Shown piece by piece: positions 35,176 through 43,675 of a stretch of DNA of 64,000 nucleotides. Source of the DNA: Candidatus Anaerotignum merdipullorum. GTDB lineage: Bacteria > Bacillota > Clostridia > Lachnospirales > Anaerotignaceae. The stretch lies in the NCBI GenBank assembly GCA_019115165.1, contig DXEB01000023.1, positions 1 through 64,000 on the forward strand. The letters are read 5' to 3'. The position numbers were made by a program, and so were the translations under genes. The notes under the pieces are model-generated. The model was given only the letters and a program-made list of their open reading frames with translations. It did no database searches and had not been told where the DNA came from. Each line of letters begins with the position of its first letter. Positions within the stretch are counted from its first letter, which is position 1.

Positions 35176-35457
35176 GTTCTTTCCTCCTTTGTTTTTCCAA
35201 TCTGTTGCCGCTTGCGCCTCCGTTGTGCTGCATCTTCGTTGCACGATATAAAACGAAACGTTCTGCTGTTCTGTTGCTGGCAGAACAACAGGAAATGATG
35301 ACCGTCCTCACCAGAAAGCATAACCGCTGCCACCGTGCCCAACCGTGTACCGGTCGATGTTTTCCGGTAAGGATGCTCTGGAGTCCATAGGTATCTTGTC
35401 ATCCATTTGTCTTCCCCCGGACGTTTCTGGAATCAAGATACACTATGTTTTCCTTGC
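35176..35457 (-). promoter_or_regulatory. Long leader of surface protein gene 2
   Basis: About 280 bases. It contains TTCGTT-N11-AACGAA (35235-35257). A block at 35338-35367 (CCGGAAAACATCGACCGGT...) aligns with the gene 1 leader. Confidence 0.55.
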
Positions 35458-35463
35458 ACCGCC

Positions 35464-35492
35464 ATTATATCTGCCAAAATTTTCAATTGCAA
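35464..35492 (-). promoter_or_regulatory. Promoter of surface protein gene 2
   Basis: TTGCAA (35487-35492), 17-base spacer, TATAAT (35464-35469). GTTTACAATTTGG lies upstream. Confidence 0.88.
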
Positions 35493-35601
35493 GAGGCGTC
35501 ATCGAACGCTAACCAAATTGTAAACGCTTAGAAACGTCTATGCAAACAATCTGAAATGTTCTTTCGGAAAATGTTGGTTTTTTGTATTTTGTTCTACACA
35601 A

Positions 35602-35645
35602 AAAAGAAAACGAATGCCTTTTTTCAAAGACATCCGTTTTCCCGA
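35602..35645 (-). terminator. Terminator of the TolC-family gene
   Basis: Minus strand GAAAACGGATG/CATTCGTTTTC stem followed by T6, about 30 bases after the stop at 35674. Confidence 0.8.
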
Positions 35646-35673
35646 AAATCGCTTTGGATTTTTTCTCCTTGTC

Positions 35674-36870
35674 TTACTGTGCAGAACCACTGCTGGACAA
35701 CAGCTCCGTATTTTCAAACTGATAAATCTGCATGTCATGCGCATATTCCAGCTGGCGAACCGCATTTTCCGCCTGTTCTACAGCCAATTTCGCCTGTTCT
35801 ACTGTAATCGCCGTGGTATTGCCGGCTTCCAGATTGATCTGTGCAACACGATAAGCTGCTTCTGCCTGCGATAAGGCAGTTCGTGCTGATTCATGCTGAG
35901 ATTCCAGTGATAGAATCGTATTATATGCATTTTGGATCGCCAGCGTTTTGCTGTCCTTCGCCGTTTTCAGGCTGCGCTTTGCCGTATCATACGCATTTTC
36001 ATTGGTCGCAGAAGTCGCATTGGTGGAGGAAATAGACAAATAGTTCTTGTTGAATTCCGCATCGTCTACTGCCTGTTCCTGTAGTTTAATCGTATAATCC
36101 GAGTTCAATTTGCTGTTGATGTACTGATCCATGGTCTGATTCATGGTATACGGCTCATACTCTGTGTCATCGATCAAAATATACGCTGCATCGCTGTCTG
36201 CGCCAATCAAGTCATAGAACGACAAATATTCCTGTGCCAGCGCCATTTCCAATTTCGTCACATTATATTGCGCCTGTTCATAATCACTGCGCAGGGTATC
36301 CAAATCATAATCACTGAGCAATCCCAGGCGATTCTTCAGCCTGCCCTGTTCATACAGCGTTTTCTTGACTGCGGTATCCTGCTTTGCCAGCTCCAGCGAG
36401 CTTTCATCACTGAGAATGGACGTAAAGGAATTCTTTACCGTTGCTTCTATGGTCAACTTGGTGATTTCTCTGGAATAGCTGTTTTTGGTCATATTACTGC
36501 CAATCGTTTGGATGGAGGAATAGATACTGTAAATATCATCATCCACCCATTGTTGATAAGATACCGTCGGCACGCTGAAGGAACCAGTAATATCCCAGAT
36601 ATCTTCTTTCAACTCCTGCAAATATTCCGCCGTATCCGCTACATTCCGCAGTTCTGCGCTGTTGTCCATGGCCATATCCACTGCTTCTTCCAGCGTCAGT
36701 TCTTTTTCCTCCTGTGCTGCTTTGGCAGCCGCCTCTTCTGCCGTCAAAATTTCGACAGCAGGCACTGTTTCTTCCGTTTCCTGCGCTGCAAAAGCCGATG
36801 TGGAAAGCATCAGCGACAATCCCAGCGCCACCGCCGCCGCGACTTTTCCTTTATAGAACAAATATTTCAT
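35674..36870 (-). CDS. TolC-family protein (efflux-type coiled coil)
   Basis: 398 aa from the ATG at 36870 with the signal peptide KVAAAVALGLSLMLSTSAFA. The track start at 36900 adds ten residues. Two halves each contain long amphipathic helices with heptad character. They include TLEEAVDMAMDNSAELRN, typical of the TolC start, and ESARTALSQAEAAYRVAQ-type sequence near residue 330. Outer-membrane-efflux family members also occur in Clostridia that lack an outer membrane, where their role is unclear. No ABC or RND partner is adjacent. It lies between the two pairs of surface protein genes, with its own promoter and terminator. The family call is good; the function is unknown. Confidence 0.78.
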   Translation of the reverse strand: MKYLFYKGKVAAAVALGLSLMLSTSAFAAQETEETVPAVEILTAEEAAAKAAQEEKELTLEEAVDMAMDNSAELRNVADTAEYLQELKEDIWDITGSFSVPTVSYQQWVDDDIYSIYSSIQTIGSNMTKNSYSREITKLTIEATVKNSFTSILSDESSLELAKQDTAVKKTLYEQGRLKNRLGLLSDYDLDTLRSDYEQAQYNVTKLEMALAQEYLSFYDLIGADSDAAYILIDDTEYEPYTMNQTMDQYINSKLNSDYTIKLQEQAVDDAEFNKNYLSISSTNATSATNENAYDTAKRSLKTAKDSKTLAIQNAYNTILSLESQHESARTALSQAEAAYRVAQINLEAGNTTAITVEQAKLAVEQAENAVRQLEYAHDMQIYQFENTELLSSSGSAQ

Positions 36871-36922
36871 TTCTCCAAACCTCCCGAACAGGATTTTCAA
36901 AAATATGTTTATGATAAAACGA

Positions 36923-36931
36923 ATTATACCA
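36923..36931 (-). promoter_or_regulatory. Extended -10 promoter of the TolC-family gene
   Basis: Minus-strand TGGTATAAT, with a T-rich but poor -35 region. The start is predicted near 36916, about 45 bases before the ATG. The early transcript TTCGTTTTATCATAAAC resembles half of the leader repeat of the surface genes. Confidence 0.55.
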
Positions 36932-36959
36932 TAAAATCTGCGAAAAAAATAGGTATTTT

Positions 36960-37262
36960 ATCATTTCTTAAAAAAACCTTCAAAAAAAATAAAGCACACA
37001 ATGGAATGCCTTTGCTCTCGCTTGTTTTTGCATCCGTTTCGGTTTATCGCGCAAAATATCATGTATTATGATGTTTTTGATGCAATTTATCTCCTCCAAA
37101 AACAAGACCTGCCTTTCTCTGTCCAAATCATCTTTTATTTTCTGATATCTTGTGAAACACGCTGGCTTTTTGGAACTGCCTCCTGCCAAAAGCTTCTTTG
37201 TTCTTTCATAAAAATCTTCACAATTCGCAAAATTTTATGTTTGAAACGCGCTGTTGTATTTG
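36960..37262. other. Spacer between the TolC-family gene and surface gene 3
   Basis: About 300 bases with no supported gene. The long plus ORF starting at 37001 is antisense to gene 3 and rejected. Confidence 0.5.
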
Positions 37263-37267
37263 CACGC

Positions 37268-37308
37268 AAAAAAGAACCCTCCTCAGAGGATTCTCCAAGA
37301 AGGGTTCT
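37268..37308 (-). terminator. Terminator of surface gene 3, duplicated element
   Basis: Minus strand AGAACCCTTCTTGG/CCTCTGAGGAGGGTTCT hairpin followed by a T run. The same sequence, with the flanking 3' UTR, occurs after gene 4. Confidence 0.9.
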
Positions 37309-37363
37309 TCTATTTGCTTTTCAAACCGCGTCACTGCCAAGGCAGATTTGCCGATGGGGCAAA

Positions 37364-39874
37364 TTATTTGCTGCCGTTCAGTGTAGCTGTTCTGGTAGCT
37401 GCGTCCCAAGCGATATCGGTTACGCCCAGAGCTACGCCCAGGTCTCTCATCGGGATGAATGCTCTGCCGTCTACGATTTCAACTGCTGCACTCATCGGGA
37501 TAGCCTGACCACTTACATACATTACGGACTGACCGTTCTGCATGGAGATGATTCTGCTACCATACATGATGGTTACCGTTCTGGAAGGCTGATCCCACAG
37601 TACGCTGTTTGTGTTGATGCCCAGAGCATATGCAACGGCTCTGATGGGCAGCATGGTGTAACCGTCTGCGCTGATGTATGCGGGTACATCCAGAGCGATC
37701 TGGTTTTCACCAGCGATCAGGTAGTTTTCGCCAACAGGTACAACTACTTTGGTTGTGAAGGAGCTGTCGTCATCTTCACGACCTGCGGTTACGATGTTCA
37801 CGAAACCAGCTTTTGCTGTGTAAGATACGAAATCATCGTTGATGTCTGCGATGCAATCTACATCACCATCGCTCAGAAGCATACCCAGAACTTCTTCTTG
37901 CAAGTAACCTTCTCTAGCATCGTCCGCGCCAAATTTATCCTTTTCTACGCCCAGCATGGTAGAAGAATATACATCCAGGTCATATGCACCTGCAGGCAGG
38001 CTTCTGTCCATATACAACTGCATACCGGAGATGGTTACTTCTGCGGGTTCGTCGTCACTTCTGCTGTCTACTGTGAAATACAGAACATCATTGTCATGAT
38101 TTCTGCCGTCCAGTTTCACTTCGTCGTCTTTGATTTCCAGACCACTCTTGTCATCTACTGTGATTGTACCTTCATCATCGAAGTTAATTTTATCCAGTTC
38201 CAGAACAAACTCTGTATCTTTATCCCACAGACCAGCTTCTGCTTCTGTAATCACGACAGAAGTCGGAATTTCTGTATTTCTGTAGTCGATCTTCATATCG
38301 TTCTGTTCTGCTGTTACGGTAAAGGTTTTTACAAATTTTGCAATGGTTACTTCCTGTTCTTCCATAGCGTCGCCGGACAGGGTCAGAACAACGTCACCTT
38401 CGAAGTTGGGGTCTGCTACCAGTACCAGCTGGAAGGTCAGTTCGATGGGATCATCGTTGTCAGGATCATCCGGATCGCTTTCGTCCCAGCTTCTCTTTTC
38501 GAAGGTCAGGTTCACATAGTCACCTTCGTTATAAGCTGCTTCGAACCAAGGATATTCACCATTGTCAACACCACCCGTTCCAATATCGAAAGTCGGGCTA
38601 ACCACATCTACAATGTATACACCTTCGGGAACAGACAGGGTAAAGTCTTTGCTGTTATTCCAAGCACCAGCGAAGGTTTCTTCAATGGTTACTTCCAGAG
38701 ATTCGTGATCGCTGTCATCTGTAATACCATCGTTGTCAACGTTTACGCCGCTGTAGATCACAGGTACGTCTTCGTCTTCATCCACGCTCATCTGTACAGC
38801 ATATTCTACTATGGTTGCAACTTCTACGGAAACAGTGTCAGAACCGTCCAGAGTCACTCTCAGGGTTGCAACAGAGCCAGCTTTTGCATCCGCGGAGTCG
38901 ATCTTCAGCCCAGTGATTTCCCATTCGTCAATACCATCAACACCATCAACAATCATAGCATCATCCATAGGAATCACGATTTCATCGTCATCCACCTGCG
39001 CACCCCAACCGTTCAGAGTTCTGGTTGTTGTACCTGCTGTCAGCTCTGCCTCAGCCATGTTGCTGGTTACAAATTCAAAGCCGTTGTTCAGTCTCAGGGT
39101 CAGTTCATCTTCCGGATCAACTGTGCTCAACCCAAAATCATTGAAATCGCCAACAGTTGCTTCGATGGTGATATCTTCCAGGGTTGTGATTTCGTCTTCT
39201 GCTACGTCAACAGTATCCTTTACGGATACGTCAATGCCTTCTCTCTCAATAGAAGCGTATACCAAATCATCACCGTTGTTGATTTCGATATCATCGGATT
39301 CTACGGTAACGGTAGCTGTTTTGCCTCTGTTGGCATTGTCAATCAGGGAATCCAGAGAGATCAACAGTTCCCAACCAGCCGTCATTTTGCCAGAAAGGGT
39401 AAATGTCAGTACATCTTCGTCAGCATTAAGCTCAACATCTGATACCACGATAGTGTGATTATCACTATCTGTTAACTCATCAGTGTTATCGTCTACAGCT
39501 ACAAACTTACCAGAAGCACCATTTCGATAATTCGCAGTACCATCTTTGTCAGTGTTAATATAGAACACGTTTGGTGCCGCACCACTCACCCCAGCCTGGC
39601 TGAGTATTTTATCCGCGTCCCATGTAGCATTCTCCAAAGTCACTTCGATCTCTGCAGATGCAGTTGCAGATGAATAACTTGCTGTGGTAAAACGCAGCAT
39701 CAACTCTGCGTCGCCACCGATTGGATCTTCGTCATCCAAATCACCGTCGGCGTAGCTTTCCGCTTCCACCACACTCGCTCTGGCTTTTACGTCGCCGCTT
39801 GCCGCAAATGCCGTTGCGGGCACCAGGGATACGACCATAGCCGCAGCCATTACCATGGAAAGAAATTTTTTCAT
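37364..39874 (-). CDS. Secreted stalk-domain surface protein 3 (S-layer-like)
   Basis: 836 aa from the ATG at 39874 (MKKFLSMVMAAAMVVSLVPATAFA signal peptide); AGGAGG lies 10 bases upstream. An in-frame ATG at 39883 is too close to that site. The track start at 40264 is rejected. Same architecture as genes 1 and 2: beta-rich segments, repeat anchors EETFAGAW and TEAEAGLW, and a C-terminal stalk domain (VLWDQPSRTVTI, RAFIPMRDLGVALGV). It is closest to gene 4 in signal peptide, stalk domain and ending (TATLNGSK). It is strongly acidic with many DDD/DED runs. Codon choice looks biased as in highly expressed genes (inference). Confidence 0.8.
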   Translation of the reverse strand: MKKFLSMVMAAAMVVSLVPATAFAASGDVKARASVVEAESYADGDLDDEDPIGGDAELMLRFTTASYSSATASAEIEVTLENATWDADKILSQAGVSGAAPNVFYINTDKDGTANYRNGASGKFVAVDDNTDELTDSDNHTIVVSDVELNADEDVLTFTLSGKMTAGWELLISLDSLIDNANRGKTATVTVESDDIEINNGDDLVYASIEREGIDVSVKDTVDVAEDEITTLEDITIEATVGDFNDFGLSTVDPEDELTLRLNNGFEFVTSNMAEAELTAGTTTRTLNGWGAQVDDDEIVIPMDDAMIVDGVDGIDEWEITGLKIDSADAKAGSVATLRVTLDGSDTVSVEVATIVEYAVQMSVDEDEDVPVIYSGVNVDNDGITDDSDHESLEVTIEETFAGAWNNSKDFTLSVPEGVYIVDVVSPTFDIGTGGVDNGEYPWFEAAYNEGDYVNLTFEKRSWDESDPDDPDNDDPIELTFQLVLVADPNFEGDVVLTLSGDAMEEQEVTIAKFVKTFTVTAEQNDMKIDYRNTEIPTSVVITEAEAGLWDKDTEFVLELDKINFDDEGTITVDDKSGLEIKDDEVKLDGRNHDNDVLYFTVDSRSDDEPAEVTISGMQLYMDRSLPAGAYDLDVYSSTMLGVEKDKFGADDAREGYLQEEVLGMLLSDGDVDCIADINDDFVSYTAKAGFVNIVTAGREDDDSSFTTKVVVPVGENYLIAGENQIALDVPAYISADGYTMLPIRAVAYALGINTNSVLWDQPSRTVTIMYGSRIISMQNGQSVMYVSGQAIPMSAAVEIVDGRAFIPMRDLGVALGVTDIAWDAATRTATLNGSK

Positions 39875-40096
39875 GGCAATCATTCCTCCTTTTTTCTTTT
39901 CATCTCGTCTCTTCGTTTTATAATTATACAACGAACCTGCATATTTCTCCGCACCCCTCTCTCTACCGTCCGCCGCCTCCGAAAGCGGCTCCGCAGTCAC
40001 TTCAGTCATTCCCCCACTCCACGAAGTTCCCTTGGATTCTTTGGTGCTGCTCTCATCCGCGCCGAAGCGATACAGAGAAAGCGCAATTTCGTATGC
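39875..40096 (-). promoter_or_regulatory. Long leader of surface protein gene 3
   Basis: About 220 bases, purine-rich. It contains TTCGTT-N12-AACGAA (39912-39935), and the whole 24-base element is identical in the gene 4 leader. Confidence 0.6.
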
Positions 40097-40102
40097 AAGG
40101 TT

Positions 40103-40131
40103 ATTATATCTATGCATTCTTGTTTTTGCAA
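40103..40131 (-). promoter_or_regulatory. Promoter of surface protein gene 3
   Basis: TTGCAA (40126-40131), 17-base spacer, TATAAT (40103-40108). Upstream, GTAAAATTACAGTT and CGCTTGC are shared with the gene 4 promoter. Confidence 0.88.
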
Positions 40132-40184
40132 GCGAATTTTGCAGATGTAACAGAACTGTAATTTTACGGTAACATAAAAAAAGA

Positions 40185-40760
40185 ATGGAAAATCGGTAGA
40201 AATGGCTATTTTGCAGCATTTTACGGTATGTTATCAGAGAAAAAGGAGACTGGATGGCTGTCATATTACATCGGAAATCTGATTGGAATTCTCTCTTTGT
40301 TTACGTATAATATACATATATATACATTTATAATACAAGTGTAACGCTTTAACACTGCATTCGTACACTTTTGTATTCATTTTGTATTTTTCTGTTTTTT
40401 TACTGTTTTCTTCCATCATGTGTATGCATTCTTCTGTATGGTAACAGATAGAGGGAGCTTTTGCAAGCGTATTGAAGGGACGATTATTTGCATTTGATGT
40501 ATGGAACAGAATAAGTATACATTTGTAGTTTATTTGTGTTCTAACGAGGTGCGGGATGGGCGCGGTTTGCAGCCTTCGCTCTGCGTTTTCAGGATTTGCG
40601 GCTGATTCGCTGCGCTTACCATTTCCCAGCTGGACGTCACAAGGCGATTCCTTTCTGCCGCCCAATGGCAGAGCATCTATGCTCCCGAGCGCAACCTCCC
40701 CAACCGCCTCTTCCCGCTTTTGAAAAAGAGGTGAATCCATCCGCCGTTTTCCGCAGCGAA
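40185..40760. other. Long spacer between surface genes 4 and 3
   Basis: About 575 bases. The half next to gene 3 is AT-rich (TATATATACATTTATAATAC), the half next to gene 4 is GC-richer. The minus ORF 40261-40794 covers it but begins inside the gene 4 terminator and has no domain, so I do not call it. Confidence 0.5.
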
Positions 40761-40762
40761 AC

Positions 40763-40804
40763 AAAAAAAGAACCCTCCTCAGAGGATTCTCCAAGAAGGG
40801 TTCT
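40763..40804 (-). terminator. Terminator of surface gene 4, duplicated element
   Basis: Same hairpin and T run as at 37268-37308, including the flanking bases to the stop codon with few differences. Confidence 0.9.
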
Positions 40805-40859
40805 TCTATTTACTTTTCAAACCGCGTCACTGCTAAGGCAGATTTGCCAATGGGGCAAA

Positions 40860-43325
40860 TTATTTGCTGCCGTTCAGTGTAGCTGTTCTGGTAGAAGCAT
40901 CCCATACGATATCGGATACACCCAGAGCTACGCCCAGGTCTCTCATCGGGATGAATGCTCTGCCGTCTACGATTTCAACTGCGCCGCTCATCGGAATAGC
41001 GGAGCCGTTTACATACATTACGGACTGACCATTCTGCATGGAGATGATTCTGCTACCATACATTACTGTTACGGTTCTGGATGCCTGATCCCACAGTACG
41101 CTGTCGGTTGTGATGCCCAGAGCATAGGATACGGCTCTGATGGGCAGCATGGTGTAGCCGGCTGCGCTGATGTATGCGGGTACATCCAAAGATACTTGCT
41201 GTTCCCCAGCGATCAGGTATTTTTCGCCAACAGGTACAACTACTTTTGTTGTGAAGGAGCTGTCATCCTGATCTCTACCTGCGGTTACGATGTTCACGAA
41301 ACCAGCTTTTGCTGTTGTGCTGTAGAAATCGTCATTAACGTCTTCTACTTCTTCAACATTCAAATCAGTGCCTTTATTGTCTTTGTCTTTTGCAAACAAC
41401 TCTTGAGCCTGATAACCGTTATCCATCCATACATCCAAGTCGTATGCACCTGCAGGCAGGCTTCTTTCCATGTACAGCTGCATGCCGGAGATCGTTACAG
41501 ATGCGGGTTCATCATCACTTCTGCTGTCTACTGTAAAGGACAATACACCGTTATTTTCTTTGATCTCATCGTCTTTTACTTCCAGACCGCTCTGATCATC
41601 AATTGTCAGAGTACCTTCATCATCGAATTCAATCTTATCCAGTGCCAGAACGAATTCTGCATTCTTATCCCACAGACCTGCTTCTGCTTCAGTAATTACT
41701 ACGGAAGTCGGAATTTCAGTATTTCTGTAGTCGATCTTCATGTCGTTCTGTTCTGCTTTTACTGTGAAAGGTTTTACAAATTTTGCAACCGTTACTTCCT
41801 GTTCTTCCATAGCGTCGCCTGTCAGTTTCAGAACAACGTCGCCTTCAAAGTTCGGGTCTGCAACCAGTGTCAGTGTGAAGTTTACTTCGATCTTGTCACC
41901 AGTACCAGGTTCTGTTTCTTCCCAAGTTCTTCTTTCAAATGCCAGTTCCAGATATTCACCTTCATAGTAAGCATCTGCAAACCATGTTGTTACTTTATCT
42001 CTGCCAGCATCAGGTGTGATCTTCAGATCGCCATCGCCAACCCAGTTTGCATCTACATCAGTAATGTAAACGCCTTCCGGTACAGAGATTGTGAAGTCTT
42101 TGCTATCGCTCCAAGCGCCAGCAAAAGTTTCTTCCAGAGTTACTTCCAGAGATTCGTGATCGCTGTCATCTGTGATACCGTCGTTGTCAACGTTTACACC
42201 ACTGTAGATAACAGGTACATCTTCGTCTTCATCCACGCTCATCTGTACAGCATAATCAACCACGTTGATTGCTTCTACAGATACAGTGTCAGAACCAGTC
42301 AGAGTTACTCTGATTGTGCCTGTGCTGCCTGCTTTTGCAGAAGTAGCTTCCACTTCCAGACCTGTAATTTTCCATTCATCAACGCCGTTAATCAGACCTG
42401 CGCCTTCCAGATCGTCAACCATAATTGTGATTTCGTCGTCATCTCTGTCAAAATCAACATTCTGACCATTGATTTCTACATCGGTTGCTTTTGTGAATTC
42501 ATAACCGCTGCTCAGTCTCAGTGTCAGTTCCGCTTTGTCATTGTTTGTATCCACAACTGCTGCAAAATCACTGCCTACGGAAGGTTCTACTGTGATTTCT
42601 TCCAGTTCAGCAATTTCTTCTTCTGCGATATCAGTTGTGTCTTTGATAGAAACATCAATGCCTTCGCTTTCCACGGAAGCGTAAACCAGATCAGCACCAT
42701 CATTGGAAATGGTGATATCGCTGGAAGAAACGCTTACTGTAGCTTCTTTGCCTTTGGATGTTTTATCCATTTCTGTTTCCAAATCAACGTACATCATCCA
42801 GCCACGGTCGAATTTGCCTTCGATTGTCAGAATCAGTTCATCATCGCCGTCTACTTCAATCTGTTTCAATCTCAGAGCCTGACCATCAACACCAATCAAA
42901 GAATTATTGTGATCTACATAATCACTACCTGCTGCTCTGGTGTTCTGGAACCAACCATCAGCATTAACAGGGAAAGAATAGTTGCCTGCTGTGATGGATA
43001 CCAAATTTGCTGGAATTTCACTTCTATCAGCTTCATAAACAGTGTCTGCATCCAATCCATTTTCTGTAAAGAATGCATTGTCCAGTGTCAATGTAATTTC
43101 TGCTTCTGCAGCAGCGCTACTGTAGTCTGTTGCGGTAAATCTCAACTGCAGTTCAGGACCGGAGATTACTTTGTTATTTGTATCTTCGATTTCATCCTGA
43201 GTGTAGTTTTCTGCATCTACCACTCTAGCTGTGGCTTTTACGTCGTCGCTTGCCGCAAATGCAGTTGCGGGCACCAGGGATACGACCATAGCCGCAGCCA
43301 TTACCATGGAAAGAAATTTTTTCAT
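40860..43325 (-). CDS. Secreted stalk-domain surface protein 4 (S-layer-like)
   Basis: 821 aa from the ATG at 43325, with a signal peptide identical to that of gene 3. AGGAGG lies about 10 bases upstream. The order of segments is the same: N-terminal VKATARVVDAENYTQDEI, the repeat anchors EETFAGAW and TEAEAGLW, and the stalk domain at about residues 695-821 (GYTMLPIRAVSYALGI, VLWDQASRTVTV, RAFIPMRDLGVALGV). It is acidic and lacks any catalytic motif I know. It is the first gene of the array in transcription direction. The 962-aa antisense ORF over it is a shadow. Confidence 0.8.
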   Translation of the reverse strand: MKKFLSMVMAAAMVVSLVPATAFAASDDVKATARVVDAENYTQDEIEDTNNKVISGPELQLRFTATDYSSAAAEAEITLTLDNAFFTENGLDADTVYEADRSEIPANLVSITAGNYSFPVNADGWFQNTRAAGSDYVDHNNSLIGVDGQALRLKQIEVDGDDELILTIEGKFDRGWMMYVDLETEMDKTSKGKEATVSVSSSDITISNDGADLVYASVESEGIDVSIKDTTDIAEEEIAELEEITVEPSVGSDFAAVVDTNNDKAELTLRLSSGYEFTKATDVEINGQNVDFDRDDDEITIMVDDLEGAGLINGVDEWKITGLEVEATSAKAGSTGTIRVTLTGSDTVSVEAINVVDYAVQMSVDEDEDVPVIYSGVNVDNDGITDDSDHESLEVTLEETFAGAWSDSKDFTISVPEGVYITDVDANWVGDGDLKITPDAGRDKVTTWFADAYYEGEYLELAFERRTWEETEPGTGDKIEVNFTLTLVADPNFEGDVVLKLTGDAMEEQEVTVAKFVKPFTVKAEQNDMKIDYRNTEIPTSVVITEAEAGLWDKNAEFVLALDKIEFDDEGTLTIDDQSGLEVKDDEIKENNGVLSFTVDSRSDDEPASVTISGMQLYMERSLPAGAYDLDVWMDNGYQAQELFAKDKDNKGTDLNVEEVEDVNDDFYSTTAKAGFVNIVTAGRDQDDSSFTTKVVVPVGEKYLIAGEQQVSLDVPAYISAAGYTMLPIRAVSYALGITTDSVLWDQASRTVTVMYGSRIISMQNGQSVMYVNGSAIPMSGAVEIVDGRAFIPMRDLGVALGVSDIVWDASTRTATLNGSK

Positions 43326-43557
43326 GGTCATCATTCCTCCTTTAGAATTTTTGTTTCGTTTGTTTTGGTTCGTTTTATAATTATACAACGAAGATGTTTG
43401 CATTTCATCCAACCTTCGCCGTACCCTCCTCCCGTTTGGAGCCGTCCCGCAGGCGTCTTTGGTTCCCTCTCCCCCATTCCTTGAGTTCTCCTCCGCCGTC
43501 TTTGGCACCGCCCCGCCCGTTTGCAAGGAACGGACAAAACGTTCAGATTTACTTTGC
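43326..43557 (-). promoter_or_regulatory. Long leader of surface protein gene 4
   Basis: About 230 bases, purine-rich on the transcript. It contains TTCGTT-N12-AACGAA (43369-43392), 44 bases before the ATG. Confidence 0.6.
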
Positions 43558-43563
43558 AGGATT

Positions 43564-43592
43564 ATCATATCAGGGTGTATACTTTTTGGCAA
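43564..43592 (-). promoter_or_regulatory. Promoter of surface protein gene 4
   Basis: TTGCCA (43587-43592), 17-base spacer, TATGAT (43564-43569). The upstream region shares GTAAAATTACAGTT with gene 3. Confidence 0.82.
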
Positions 43593-43675
43593 GCGATTTT
43601 TTCTAATTGTAATATAACTGTAATTTTACTGTAAATCAAGCGTTTACTTTTGTAACATAAGCATGCATTGGAAAG

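Noticed and set aside
37001-39442. 813-aa plus-strand ORF antisense to surface gene 3
   Set aside because: Open only because of codon bias in the real gene. Cys/Phe/Ile-rich translation with no domain; the minus frame has signal peptide, promoter, ribosome site and paralogs.
40261-40794. 177-aa minus ORF in the spacer of surface genes 3 and 4
   Set aside because: It starts within the gene 4 terminator hairpin, has no ribosome site and reads through AT-rich promoter DNA.
29386-43325. CRISPR or tandem DNA repeats suspected from the recurring sequence in this region
   Set aside because: The recurrence comes from four long paralogous genes and their control regions. There are no short regularly spaced repeats, and no cas genes.
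40596-43484. 962-aa plus-strand ORF antisense to surface gene 4
   Set aside because: Same artefact as over gene 3. It repeats in both paralogs because the sense genes are alike, and it runs through the gene 4 terminator and leader.
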